Shown here: positions 1 through 7,745 of the stretch, piece by piece
Layout: the number at the start of each line of letters is the position of its first letter
Position numbering within the stretch: the stretch's first letter is position 1
Assembly: GCA_017940705.1 (NCBI GenBank)
Contig: JAGAYB010000014.1
Location: forward strand, 1 to 15,595
Source: Selenomonas sp.
GTDB lineage: Bacteria > Bacillota_C > Negativicutes > Selenomonadales > Selenomonadaceae
Length of the DNA stretch: 15,595 nt
Direction: 5' to 3'
Notes under the pieces: generated by a model
Database searches by the model: none
The model's input: only the letters and a program-made list of their open reading frames with translations
Told to the model about the DNA's origin: nothing
Made by a program: the position numbers and the translations under genes

Positions 1-2319
1 GTCAAAAACCTGCAGCAGCACCTGTACGTCCAATGGATGCAGACCGATGGTCGGCTCGTCAAAGACAAAGACCGCATCTTCCTGTGTCCTGCCCATCTCG
101 CTGGCCAGCTTCAAGCGCTGCGCCTCACCGCCTGAAAGCGCCGGCGTGTCCTCCCCTAAGGACAAATAGCCCAGTCCCAAATCATCGAGGGTTGCCAGCT
201 TCGTGTAAATCTTTTTATAATCCTTAAAAACGGGCAACGCCTCTTTGACTGTCAGCGCCAAAATCTCCGGCAGACTGTAGCTTTGCTTTTGACCTTTTCC
301 CTGCCAGCGTATTTCATCGGCTTCTTTGCTGTAACGATGCCCGTCACAATCCGGGCAGGTTATGGTCACGTCCGGCAAAAACTGGACATCCAGAGATATC
401 TGCCCGGTACCGTCACAGGCAGGACAGCGGAGTTTGCCTGTGTTATAGGAAAAAGCACCTGCCTTCCACTTTTTTTCTTTGGCTGTTTCCGTCCCGGCGA
501 ACAATTTTCGCAGCTCATCCAGCACACCGCTGTAGGTAGCTACCGTGGAACGTATGTTGATGCCGATGGGCGAAGCATCAATAAGATTAACCCGGCGTAT
601 TCCTTCGGCGCTGACATTTTTCACCTGCGGTGGCAGGCTGTGCCCCTCAGCTGCGGCTGTCAGTCCCGGAATCAGGCATTCGAGCACCAGCGTGGTTTTG
701 CCGGAGCCGGAAACTCCGGTCACAACGGTCAGCCGCCCCTGAGGAATCTCCACCCGCAGCGGCTGAACCGTATGCAGGGCATTGGTTTCCAAACTAATTG
801 TCCCCTGCTGAAACAATGCCTTCCCAACAAATTTCTGGCGCAGGGCAGAATTTGCGCCTGTTTTCATAAAGGGCGCTATCTTGGATTCTTTGCATTGCAG
901 CACATCCTTTAACGCCCCGGCATAAAGCAGGCTGCCGCCTTCGCTGCCAGCCTGCGGCCCCAACTCAATCAGATAATCGGCATGTTCCAGCACATGAACA
1001 TCATGGTCAACCAGCACTACAGAATTGCCATCAGCCAGCAGGCTGTCGATAACCTCCAGCAGCCCTTCAATGTTGGCCGGATGCAGCCCGATGCTCGGTT
1101 CATCAAGCACGTAAAGCACTCCCGTGGTTTCATTGCGTACAGCCCTTGCCAGCTGTACGCGCTGGCGCTCGCCGGTCGACAGGGTACTGCTGGCCCGGTC
1201 AAGAGTCAGATAGCCCAGCCCCAAATCTTTCAGCCGTTTGGCATTATCTGTAAATGACTCAATGATGCTCTCCGCCATGGGGCGCATTTCCTCCGGCAAA
1301 GTCCCCGGCACAGCCTGCACCCACAAAATAAGGTCATCAAGCGTCATCGCCGTTGCCTCAGCCAGATTCTTACCGGCCAGACGCGTAGAACGCACTTTGG
1401 CAGACAGGCGCGTACCGTCACAATCAGGGCAGACCGCCTCATGGAGAAATTTTTCCACCCGCTTCATGCCCTTTTCATCCTTGACCTTGGACAGAGCATT
1501 TTCCACCGTGTAGACGGCATTGTAATAAGTAAAATCCATCTCCCCTGCCACGTTGGTTTTCTCGTTGACATACAATATATGTTTTTTCTCGGCCGGGCCG
1601 TGAAAAACGATGTCCTTTTCCGCCGGCGTCAAATCCCTGAAGGGTACGTCAGTCCGCACGCCCATCTCCCGGGCAATATCCTTCATCAATGACCACATAA
1701 GGGTCTGCCATGGTGCCACAGCCCCCTCGTCAATGGTCAGGCTGTCATCAGGCACCAGACTGGCTTCGTCAACAGTCCGCACAACACCTGTGCCCGAACA
1801 TCCCGGACAGGCACCCTCAGAATTAAAGGCCATGGCCTCCGCCCCCGGGCCGTAAAATTCCTCACCACACACCGGACACTTAGTGGGCAGCATCAAAGCT
1901 ACGCCCATATCCGGCGGACATAGATGCCCATTGGGGCAGGCATGGCTTCCCAGCCGGGAAAACATCAGCCGCAGGCTGTTTAAAAGCTCCGAAGCCGTGC
2001 CAAAGGTACTGCGGACACCGGGAATCCCCGGCCTTTGATGCAGCGCCAGAGCTGCCGGCACATGACGGATTTCCTCCACATCAGCCTTACCGGCCTGTGT
2101 AATGCGGCGGCGCGTATAGGTGGACAGTGCCTCCAGATAGCGCCGGGAACCTTCCGCATAGAGCGTGCCCAAAGCCAGCGAGGATTTTCCCGAACCGGAA
2201 ACGCCGGCAATGGCGGTCAGTTTGCCTAAAGGTATATCCACATCAATATTTTTCAGGTTATGCACTTTTGCGCCACGCACGATAATATTTTGCGGCTGCT
2301 TTTTATCACTACTTGCCAT
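1..2319 (-). CDS. uvrA: UvrA-like excinuclease ABC subunit A, class II type (3' end outside window)
   Basis: UvrA-family DNA-damage-binding ATPase with two ABC modules; 773 residues are visible and the C-terminus lies beyond the left edge. Reading from ATG at 2319 (GAGGG about 8 bases upstream): Walker A GVSGSGKS at 39-46, zinc-finger cysteines CPVCG near 148 and CPGC near 171, CPDC near 297, ABC signature LSTGERQR near 380, Walker [12 protein letters not shown] near 401, second Walker A GVSGSGKT, second zinc module (CPACDGTG and CPDCDG), signature LSGGEAQR and Walker [11 protein letters not shown] near the edge. Frame is intact throughout. Only about 35 residues separate the first CP-type motif (128) from the [10 protein letters not shown] motif, where canonical UvrA holds a UvrB-binding domain of over 100 residues. 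That places it with the shorter class II UvrA/UvrA2 proteins, linked in other bacteria to damage tolerance or drug resistance rather than classical excision. The exact function here is inferred. Confidence 0.93.
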   Translation of the reverse strand, partial: MASSDKKQPQNIIVRGAKVHNLKNIDVDIPLGKLTAIAGVSGSGKSSLALGTLYAEGSRRYLEALSTYTRRRITQAGKADVEEIRHVPAALALHQRPGIPGVRSTFGTASELLNSLRLMFSRLGSHACPNGHLCPPDMGVALMLPTKCPVCGEEFYGPGAEAMAFNSEGACPGCSGTGVVRTVDEASLVPDDSLTIDEGAVAPWQTLMWSLMKDIAREMGVRTDVPFRDLTPAEKDIVFHGPAEKKHILYVNEKTNVAGEMDFTYYNAVYTVENALSKVKDEKGMKRVEKFLHEAVCPDCDGTRLSAKVRSTRLAGKNLAEATAMTLDDLILWVQAVPGTLPEEMRPMAESIIESFTDNAKRLKDLGLGYLTLDRASSTLSTGERQRVQLARAVRNETTGVLYVLDEPSIGLHPANIEGLLEVIDSLLADGNSVVLVDHDVHVLEHADYLIELGPQAGSEGGSLLYAGALKDVLQCKESKIAPFMKTGANSALRQKFVGKALFQQGTISLETNALHTVQPLRVEIPQGRLTVVTGVSGSGKTTLVLECLIPGLTAAAEGHSLPPQVKNVSAEGIRRVNLIDASPIGINIRSTVATYSGVLDELRKLFAGTETAKEKKWKAGAFSYNTGKLRCPACDGTGQISLDVQFLPDVTITCPDCDGHRYSKEADEIRWQGKGQKQSYSLPEILALTVKEALPVFKDYKKIYTKLATLDDLGLGYLSLGEDTPALSGGEAQRLKLASEMGRTQEDAVFVFDEPTIGLHPLDVQVLLQVFD

Positions 2320-2408
2320 TTATCATCCCTCAGTTTCACCTTATCTTCTCAGCAATTTAATATTCCACCTGCCGCCGTTTATTTCCTGCTTGCTGTCATC
2401 AGATATTA

Positions 2409-2456
2409 TTGACATATGTCATAAATATGCTATAATTTCATTAAGACATATGTCAA
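2409..2456. promoter_or_regulatory. Divergent promoter region with two identical palindromic operators
   Basis: Plus strand: TTGACA at 2409-2414, 16-base spacer, TATAAT at 2431-2436 with an upstream TG (extended -10). This is a near-consensus promoter for the DUF134-NifX operon. Minus strand: TTGACA at 2456-2451, 16-base spacer, TATAGC at 2434-2429, pointing at the uvrA-like gene. The palindrome GACATATGTC occurs twice, at 2411-2420 and 2445-2454, with centres 34 bp apart. Each copy overlaps one -35 element and lies near the other promoter's start site. A regulator bound to both would block both promoters. The DUF134 helix-turn-helix protein encoded just downstream is the obvious candidate, by inference. 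Confidence 0.7.
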
Positions 2457-2478
2457 AAATTATTTTTGGAGGTTAGTA

Positions 2479-3267
2479 ATGAGCAGGCCCCTCAAAAAAA
2501 GGCGCATCTGCGCCATCCCGATTTCTTCACGGTTTCTGCCGGATACAGCTGCCTCCGGCGAATCAGCACCGCCTGTCAGGATATCGCTGGAAGAATATGA
2601 GTGTATCCGGCTGCTGGATTATGAGGGCATGACACAGGAAGAATGTGCTGCGCAAATGGGAGTTGCCCGGACTACGGTGCAGGCTCTCTATGTTGCTGCC
2701 CGCAAGCGGATTGCCGGCTGTCTTGTCGAAGCTCGTCCTTTGCTGATTGAAGGCGGCAATTTTGAACTTTGTCCGGCTTGCCGTTTTAACCGTCACCCCA
2801 GCAGATTTTTTTTACGGAAAGGAAGTAAAACAACTATGAAAATTGCAGTTACCTATGACAACGGCCAGATTTTTCAGCATTTCGGGCACACCGCCCAGTT
2901 CAAGGTCTATACGGTAGAAAATAATGCCGTCACCGAGTCCCATATTCTGGACAGCAACGGTGCCGGACATGGCGCTCTGGCCACGCTGCTCCACGATGAA
3001 CAGATTGATACGCTTATCTGTGGCGGTATCGGTGCCGGCGCTCAGAACGCTCTGGCTGAAGCAGGCATTACCCTCTACGGCGGCGTACAGGGCGATGCCG
3101 ATGCCGCAGTAAATGATTTGCTGGACGGCAAGCTGGCCTACGACCCGGCGGTACACTGTGACCATCACGGCCATGGACACGGTGCAGGCCACACCTGCGG
3201 CAGCCACGGCTGTGGCGGACACGGACATGGACATATGCACCAACACGGTCATAACCACCAGAATTAA
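2479..3267 (+). CDS. DUF134 DNA-binding protein fused to NifX/NifB-type Fe-Mo cofactor domain, His-rich tail
   Basis: 262 residues from ATG 2479, with GGAGG 6-7 bases upstream. Residues 1-115 match the DUF134 (COG1342) family: basic start MSRPLKKRRI, a sigma-like helix-turn-helix around 50-80 (MTQEECAAQMGVARTTVQ) and a CPAC motif at 98-101. Residues 120-225 match the dinitrogenase iron-molybdenum cofactor domain (COG1433): MKIAVTYDNG, the FGH motif, and CGGIGAGAQNAL near 181-192. Residues 226-262 form a His/Gly-rich tail with Cys227, 240 and 245, probably binding metal. These domains are commonly separate neighbouring genes in anaerobes; here they are one frame. Met120 is preceded by AAAGGAAG at 10 bases, so a free NifX-like product may also be made. 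First gene of an operon with the DUF1847 gene. Probably a metal- or redox-linked regulator; its ligand is unknown. Confidence 0.88.
   Translation: MSRPLKKRRICAIPISSRFLPDTAASGESAPPVRISLEEYECIRLLDYEGMTQEECAAQMGVARTTVQALYVAARKRIAGCLVEARPLLIEGGNFELCPACRFNRHPSRFFLRKGSKTTMKIAVTYDNGQIFQHFGHTAQFKVYTVENNAVTESHILDSNGAGHGALATLLHDEQIDTLICGGIGAGAQNALAEAGITLYGGVQGDADAAVNDLLDGKLAYDPAVHCDHHGHGHGAGHTCGSHGCGGHGHGHMHQHGHNHQN
2836..3267 (+). other. Possible internal translation start giving a stand-alone NifX-like domain
   Basis: ATG at 2836 is codon 120 of the fusion gene. A purine-rich AAAGGAAG at 2818-2825 sits 10 bases upstream. The resulting 143-residue protein (MKIAVTYDNG...) would begin exactly where free COG1433 proteins usually begin. 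The site may be a working internal start or a relic of the fusion of two genes. No direct evidence of use. Confidence 0.4.
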
Positions 3268-3287
3268 AAAAACAGGAGCGTATTAAC

Positions 3288-3893
3288 ATGAATGCCGATT
3301 GCGCCAACTGCCCCAGCCATGCCTGCTATACCAAAGGCGTGAACTGCACGGGAATTGCCAGGGAAACCATTCTTTCCGCCTACGACGAGCAGGAACGGCA
3401 GATTATGAAGGCCGCCGCCTATGTGGAGGGCACCTTCTACAGCAACATAACACGCCTGCAGGAAACAGCGGAATTTGCTAAAGCCATGGGCTATAAAAAA
3501 CTGGGCATGGCCTTCTGTATCGGCCTGAATGCCGAAGCAAAATACATTGCCCGGTATTACAGGCAGCAGGGCTTTGATTTTTACAGTGTCTGCTGTAAGA
3601 CCTGCAGCTTCAATAAAAAGGAACTGGGCTTAAAACAGGTCAAGCCGGAACTTGACCATGAGGCCATGTGCAATCCAAAGATGCAGGCTAAACTGCTCGC
3701 TGACAAAGACGTGGAACTTTTTATCTCCTGCGGCCTGTGCGTAGGCCATGATACCCTGTTCAATTCCGCCTGCCCCGGGCCTGTCACCACGCTGGCAGTC
3801 AAGGACAGGCTGCTGGCTCACAATCCTCTGGGGGCTATCTACTCACGCTACTGGAAACGCAAGCTGGGTATCATGGACGAAGGAGAAGTATAA
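3288..3893 (+). CDS. DUF1847 family cysteine-rich protein
   Basis: 201 residues, starting 20 bases after the fusion gene with GGAG before ATG 3288, so very likely co-transcribed. No signal peptide or membrane segment is seen. Twelve cysteines stand out: an N-terminal cluster (C5, C8, C13, C20), C77, a central VCCKTC cluster (C102, C103, C106), C128, and SCGLCVGHD (C148, C151) plus C162. This fits the DUF1847 family, of unknown function, common in anaerobic bacteria. The cysteine spacing suggests an iron-sulfur cluster or another bound metal. Pairing with a NifX-like domain supports a role in metal or Fe-S handling, but that is inference from context and composition. The gene is followed at once by a terminator. 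Confidence 0.85.
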   Translation: MNADCANCPSHACYTKGVNCTGIARETILSAYDEQERQIMKAAAYVEGTFYSNITRLQETAEFAKAMGYKKLGMAFCIGLNAEAKYIARYYRQQGFDFYSVCCKTCSFNKKELGLKQVKPELDHEAMCNPKMQAKLLADKDVELFISCGLCVGHDTLFNSACPGPVTTLAVKDRLLAHNPLGAIYSRYWKRKLGIMDEGEV

Positions 3894-3897
3894 GCAT

Positions 3898-3941
3898 AAA
3901 AAAATAACGGCAGACAGCATATCGTCTACCGTTATTTTTTT
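3898..3941. terminator. Bidirectional rho-independent terminator
   Basis: A-rich 5' side and TAACGG (to 3910), one unpaired base, AGAC 3912-3915, loop 3916-3923, GTCT 3924-3927, one unpaired base, CCGTTA 3929-3934, then T7. The A tract on one side and T tract on the other make it usable in both directions. It lies between the plus-strand DUF1847 stop and the minus-strand phosphofructokinase stop at 3947, and probably ends both units. Confidence 0.85.
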
Positions 3942-3946
3942 ATGTC

Positions 3947-5221
3947 TTAAACCTCGGCGCTTACGTCTTTTTCCTCAGGGAACAGATAGCTGTATCTTTC
4001 CTTGAATTCTGCCGGGGTCATGCGATAGGCATTGGCCAGTCCCGGGTCATCGAGGTCGCCTCTTTCCAGACGCATCATGAGGCCTCTGGCTATCTGATAA
4101 TGAACGGAGTCAATGTTGACCTTGCGCACCTTCGTTTTGCCCGTGGCCGGGTCTTTGATATCCTCAAACCGCATGGGCACGGCCTTGTTGTCCTGAATGG
4201 AGATTAAAGCGCCGCTGTCCCCGGACATGAGGAACTGTACAGCCGAATAGCCCAGCTGACGGGCATAGTCGATATCGTAGGCAATCGGTGCCGTGCAGCG
4301 GAGTTCATAGCCGATTTCCTTATCAATGACCGTAATCTTGATGTCAAGTTTCTTGACCTCAGCCAGTACAGCCTGTTTGAGGATTTCACCGAAGTCAAGT
4401 TCGCTGTAGCGGATATGTCCATGCTCATCGGTGACTACCGTCCCCAGCTTCTTAAAGTCCTCAGGAGCAATCTTTTCGATTACGCCCTCAGCGATTACGG
4501 CGACACCGTAGTTTTTGCCGGTGAGGTAACGCTTTACAATCGCGCCGGTGATGATATCCACCACCTGCTGCAGAGGAATCTTATCCTCGGGGAATTCCTC
4601 GGGAATAATGGTCAGGGCTGCGCCTGCGCTGCGCCCCATCCCCAATGCCAGATGTCCTGCCGTACGTCCCATAGCGATGGTGAAGTACCAGCGGTTGTTG
4701 GTCGTGCGGGCATCCTCCATCAGGTTTTCGACTTCCTGCGTGCCAAAGGCCCGGGCAGTTTCAAAACCGAAGGTCGGAATTCCTTCCGGCAGCGGCAGGT
4801 CATTATCAATGGTTTTAGGCACATGCACTACATTGATAGTGCGTCCCATCTTCCGGGCATAATCGGAAACAGCCGCCGAGCTGTAAGCCGTATCATCACC
4901 ACCGATGGTGACCAGATGTGTTACCCCCAGCTCCGTCAGAGTTTCTACCACCGTACGCAAATCGGATTCCTTTTTGGTCGGATTGAAGCGGGACATCTTA
5001 AGAATGCAGCCGCCGGTCAGATGAATGCGGCTGATATTTTTCGGTTCCAGTCTGACGTAATTTTTCTCGCCGCGAGCCAGACGGGAAAAGCCGTCGTACA
5101 TCCCCAGTACGTCCCAGCCCTGCCGTGTGGCTTCGTTTACCACGCCGGAAATAACGCTGTTAATCCCCGGAGCCGGGCCGCCACCGCAAACAATCGCAAT
5201 CACATTTTTGATACCAATCAT
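3947..5221 (-). CDS. pfp: 6-phosphofructokinase, pyrophosphate-dependent type by motif
   Basis: 424 residues from ATG 5221, preceded by a strong AAGGGGGA ribosome binding site. It phosphorylates fructose 6-phosphate to fructose 1,6-bisphosphate in glycolysis. Visible phosphofructokinase motifs: glycine-rich CGGGPAPGIN at 12-21, GGDD at 107-110, PKTIDND at 135-141 (catalytic Asp region), and MGR at 184-186 for substrate binding. In this family GGDG with GTIDND marks ATP enzymes, whereas Asp in GGDD and Lys in PKTIDND mark pyrophosphate as phosphoryl donor. Both PPi-type residues are present. PPi use would make the step reversible and save ATP, as in many anaerobes. Third gene of the map-helicase-pfp strand, after an 80-base gap holding a possible regulatory hairpin. 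Donor specificity is inferred from two residues. Confidence 0.9.
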   Translation of the reverse strand: MIGIKNVIAIVCGGGPAPGINSVISGVVNEATRQGWDVLGMYDGFSRLARGEKNYVRLEPKNISRIHLTGGCILKMSRFNPTKKESDLRTVVETLTELGVTHLVTIGGDDTAYSSAAVSDYARKMGRTINVVHVPKTIDNDLPLPEGIPTFGFETARAFGTQEVENLMEDARTTNNRWYFTIAMGRTAGHLALGMGRSAGAALTIIPEEFPEDKIPLQQVVDIITGAIVKRYLTGKNYGVAVIAEGVIEKIAPEDFKKLGTVVTDEHGHIRYSELDFGEILKQAVLAEVKKLDIKITVIDKEIGYELRCTAPIAYDIDYARQLGYSAVQFLMSGDSGALISIQDNKAVPMRFEDIKDPATGKTKVRKVNIDSVHYQIARGLMMRLERGDLDDPGLANAYRMTPAEFKERYSYLFPEEKDVSAEV

Positions 5222-5230
5222 GAAAAAATC

Positions 5231-5275
5231 CCCCTTTTTATAGACTACAGTATAGAACTTTCGCCTAAAAAGGGG
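5231..5275 (-). promoter_or_regulatory. Leader hairpin that could mask the pfp ribosome binding site
   Basis: On the minus strand CCCCTTTTTA (5275-5266) is a perfect 10-base complement of TAAAAAGGGG (5240-5231), which contains the pfp ribosome binding site just before ATG 5221. The loop is 25 bases and contains TATACT (5254-5249), a possible -10 with no good -35. A folded RNA would hide the ribosome binding site. No T tract follows, so it is not an ordinary terminator. Confidence 0.45.
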
Positions 5276-5300
5276 AGATTTCCTGCTTTTTTATGAATTT

Positions 5301-6614
5301 TTAATGTTTCCCCATGTGAGAACGTTTGGTGACATTTGATTTATTTCTCACTTTTGCACGCCGGCTCCTGTCGTTCCGGCCTTTATGCGCGGCACCCTTG
5401 CGATTGGCATATTTTGACAAAGGCTTGGCCTTGGCTTTTTTTGCCTGCCGTTCCTGTTTTATTTCCTGCATGATTTTGGCCTGCTTTTCCATGCGGTTCT
5501 GATGCCGCTCCGAGTGCTCCTTGCGGATACGGCTCTTTATGCCGGCCTCAATACGGCGCAGCAAATCATACTGCCGGGCATTGACAAATGTTACGGCTTT
5601 GCCGTTTTCCCCGGCGCGGCCTGTACGGCCAATGCGGTGAATATAGCTTTCCGTGTCATGGGGAATATCGTAGTTAAAGACATGGGTCACACCTTCGATA
5701 TCCAGCCCCCGGGCCGCGATATCCGTAGCGCAGAGAATCTGCAGTTCTGCCTTGCGGAAACGTTTCAGCACCAGAGCACGCTGCACCTGTGACAAATCAC
5801 CATGCAGCTCGTCTACGAGGTAGCCTCTGGCTGCCAGCGCCATGGTGACCATGTGGGCGCGCTGCTTTGTATGGCAGAACACCATGGCCAGATACGGATT
5901 GTCGCTGTTGATGCACTCACAGAGACGGTCAATTTTATTTTCTTCGGTGGTGTCAATGATAATCTGCTCAATGGCATCGAGGGTGATATGCTCACTCTTA
6001 ATCTGAATATTTTCCGGCGCCTGCATGTACTGCGCCGCCAAGGCCTTAACCCGTGGCGGCATCGTGGCCGAAAAGAGCATGAACTGCCTGTCATTGGCCG
6101 CAGCCTTAAGCAGCACCTCTACGTCCTCGATAAAGCCCAGTTTCATCATTTCATCAGCTTCATCCAGCACCACTTTGTTGACATTATTTAAGCTTATGGT
6201 CTGACGGCGCAGATGGTCCAGCAAACGTCCCGGCGTGCCGATGATAAGCTGGGGATGACGGCGCAACTTCTGCTTTTGCCGTTCAATATCCTGTCCGCCG
6301 TAAATTACCAAAGAGGAAACGCCTGCGGCCTCCCCGACCACAGCAGCCACCTTGGCTACCTGTATGGCCAGCTCACGGGTCGGCGTCACGATGAGCGCCT
6401 GCGCCACCTCAGCCTGCGGTTTAATTTTTTCCAGTATGGGCAGCAGGAAAGCCAGTGTTTTGCCTGTGCCTGTCTGCGCCTGCACGATGATATCCCTGCC
6501 GGCACGCGCTAACGGAATAGCCTTTTCCTGTACCGGCGTGGCCTCACGAATGCCCTGCCGAGCCAGCACGTCACAAATATTCTGGGAAATCCCCAATTCT
6601 GCGAATCTTGTCAT
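5301..6614 (-). CDS. DEAD-box ATP-dependent RNA helicase
   Basis: 437 residues if read from MTRFAELGIS at 6614. The longer open frame to 6668 would run 55 bases into map, has no ribosome binding site, and adds residues unlike the family's usual start. Motifs: Q motif (Phe4, ATPVQ at 25-29), motif I AQTGTGKT 46-53, Ia PTREL 78-82, GG 106-107, TPGR 127-130, DEAD 151-154, SAT 182-184, motif V ATDIAARGLDI near 296, motif VI HRIGRTGR 326-333. The last 70 or so residues are very rich in Lys and Arg, a typical RNA-binding tail. Probably a CshA/RhlE-like helicase in RNA decay or ribosome assembly; subgroup not assigned. It overlaps map by one base (TAATG), with GGAGG inside the map end, suggesting translational coupling. 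Confidence 0.93.
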   Translation of the reverse strand: MTRFAELGISQNICDVLARQGIREATPVQEKAIPLARAGRDIIVQAQTGTGKTLAFLLPILEKIKPQAEVAQALIVTPTRELAIQVAKVAAVVGEAAGVSSLVIYGGQDIERQKQKLRRHPQLIIGTPGRLLDHLRRQTISLNNVNKVVLDEADEMMKLGFIEDVEVLLKAAANDRQFMLFSATMPPRVKALAAQYMQAPENIQIKSEHITLDAIEQIIIDTTEENKIDRLCECINSDNPYLAMVFCHTKQRAHMVTMALAARGYLVDELHGDLSQVQRALVLKRFRKAELQILCATDIAARGLDIEGVTHVFNYDIPHDTESYIHRIGRTGRAGENGKAVTFVNARQYDLLRRIEAGIKSRIRKEHSERHQNRMEKQAKIMQEIKQERQAKKAKAKPLSKYANRKGAAHKGRNDRSRRAKVRNKSNVTKRSHMGKH

Positions 6615-7486
6615 TATGACGAGAGTACCTCCGTCCCTGTTTCCGTAATCAAAATGGTCTTTTCCCACTGGGCAGACAGCTTCTTATCCCTGGTGCGCAC
6701 CGTCCAGTTGTCCTTGGCATCTACCACCACATGCTTTTTGCCCTGATTTATCATCGGCTCTACGGTAAGAACCATGCCGGGCACCAGCAGCATGCCGGTA
6801 CCGGGATAACCCTCATGGGGCACAAAGGGTTCCAGATGGAAATCCTTGCCGACACCATGGCCGCCTAAATCCGTCACAACACTGTAGCCATTGGCATGGG
6901 CATAATCACCGCAGGCGGCGCTGATATCCCCCAAAAAGTGCCAGGGCCGTGCCGCGGCAATGCCCCGTTCCATGCACTCTTTGGTCACGCGCACCAAGCG
7001 CTCAGCCTCCGGGGAAACCTCGCCGACCATGAACATTCTGGAAGCATCGGCATAGTAGCCATTAAGAGTTGTCGTAATGTCTACATTGACGATATCACCT
7101 TCCTGAAGAATGGTCTTTTTCGAGGGGATGCCGTGGCAGACCACATCATTGATGGAAATGCAGCAGCTCTTGGGAAAGCCCTCATAATTGAGACAGGAAG
7201 GATATGCCCCGTGGGATTCTATATACTCCTGCACCGCCTTGTCCACCGTTGCCGTATCCACTCCCGGCTTAATCAGGGACGCAGCCACATCCAGCGCTCC
7301 GTCATTTACGACACCGGCCGCCCTAATCATGGCAATGTCTTCCTTGTTGTTGATAATCTTTCTGGGCGGACGCACCTGCCCCTTAAAGACATCAAACTTG
7401 ATTTCCTTGATACGTTCATCAAAATCAGCATGGCATTTCTTATATTTCTTGCCGCTGCCACACCAGCAAAGTTCATTTCTCTGCAT
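6614..7486 (-). CDS. map: Type I methionine aminopeptidase with N-terminal SEC-C zinc motif
   Basis: 290 residues from ATG 7486, preceded by AAGGAG at about 11 bases. An upstream ATG at 7522 has no ribosome binding site and would add 12 residues before the conserved MQRNELCWCGSG start. It removes the initiator methionine from new proteins. Residues 1-20 hold a SEC-C motif (C7, C9, C18, H19), used elsewhere to bind zinc and contact ribosome or SecB partners. The pita-bread catalytic domain follows, with the five metal ligands of the family: D136, D147, H210, E243, E275; H118 (VCHGIPS) is the conserved substrate-side histidine. Here map sits upstream of an RNA helicase rather than among ribosomal protein genes. 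The stop TAA overlaps the helicase ATG. Confidence 0.95.
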   Translation of the reverse strand: MQRNELCWCGSGKKYKKCHADFDERIKEIKFDVFKGQVRPPRKIINNKEDIAMIRAAGVVNDGALDVAASLIKPGVDTATVDKAVQEYIESHGAYPSCLNYEGFPKSCCISINDVVCHGIPSKKTILQEGDIVNVDITTTLNGYYADASRMFMVGEVSPEAERLVRVTKECMERGIAAARPWHFLGDISAACGDYAHANGYSVVTDLGGHGVGKDFHLEPFVPHEGYPGTGMLLVPGMVLTVEPMINQGKKHVVVDAKDNWTVRTRDKKLSAQWEKTILITETGTEVLSS

Positions 7487-7561
7487 AAAATGCACAATCT
7501 CCTTCAAAATATTCACTATCATAATTTATCTGTCTGTCCTAATTAAAATACACAATACATT

Positions 7562-7600
7562 ATTATAACCCTATTACCATCTTTTGACCATAGTCAAAAG
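7562..7600 (-). promoter_or_regulatory. Putative map promoter overlapped by a 20-bp palindrome
   Basis: Minus-strand TATAAT at 7567-7562, 17-base spacer, TGGTCA at 7590-7585 (4 of 6 to consensus) would give a leader of about 70 bases to map. The palindrome CTTTTGAC-N4-GTCAAAAG at 7581-7600 covers this -35. Its TTGAC-N4-GTCAA core has the geometry of CRP/FNR-family boxes, but the regulator cannot be named from the site alone. Confidence 0.5.
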
Positions 7601-7602
7601 CA

Positions 7603-7631
7603 GCAAATATTTTTCGGGGCAAATATTTTTC
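7603..7631. repeat. Two-copy direct repeat, 13 bp each, 16-bp period
   Basis: GCAAATATTTTTC occurs at 7603-7615 and again at 7619-7631, separated by GGG, in the gap between the map and NlpC/P60 genes. The copies are identical. It may be a tandem protein-binding site or a short duplication. Confidence 0.6.
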
Positions 7632-7674
7632 CATTTTTTAGCAGCTGTGCCTGCCCGGAAGTTTTAAGACCAAT

Positions 7675-7704
7675 TTGACCTGTCAGTTCATAATATGTTA
7701 TACT
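7675..7704 (+). promoter_or_regulatory. Promoter of the NlpC/P60 gene
   Basis: TTGACC at 7675-7680, 18-base spacer, TATACT at 7699-7704 with TG three bases upstream. Transcription would start near 7711, about 35 bases before the TTG start codon at 7746. The ribosome binding site AAAGGAGG is about 8 bases before that codon. Confidence 0.7.
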
Positions 7705-7745
7705 AATCAAGGTTTTGTGTCTACAAGTTAAAGGAGGTTTTTTAC

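Noticed and set aside
283..912. Plus-strand open frame of 209 codons
   Set aside because: Lies antisense to the intact UvrA-like gene, has no ribosome binding site and no recognisable protein features.
2812..3258. Minus-strand open frame of 148 codons, Val/Ala/Met-rich
   Set aside because: Mirror of the His-rich NifX-fusion gene; the repetitive composition comes from reading His/Gly codons backwards.
4415..5296. Plus-strand open frame of 293 codons
   Set aside because: Antisense to the phosphofructokinase, which has complete family motifs; no independent evidence of coding.
6614..6668. Upstream start for the DEAD-box helicase
   Set aside because: Would add MGKDHFDYGN... inside map; no ribosome binding site, and family proteins start near the F-x-x-L-G Q-motif.
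7484..7522. Upstream start for map
   Set aside because: No ribosome binding site at 7522, whereas ATG 7486 has AAGGAG and begins the SEC-C motif as usual.
7581..7600. CtsR-type heat-shock operator upstream of map
   Set aside because: CtsR sites are heptad direct repeats of GGTCAAA; here the TTGAC halves are inverted.
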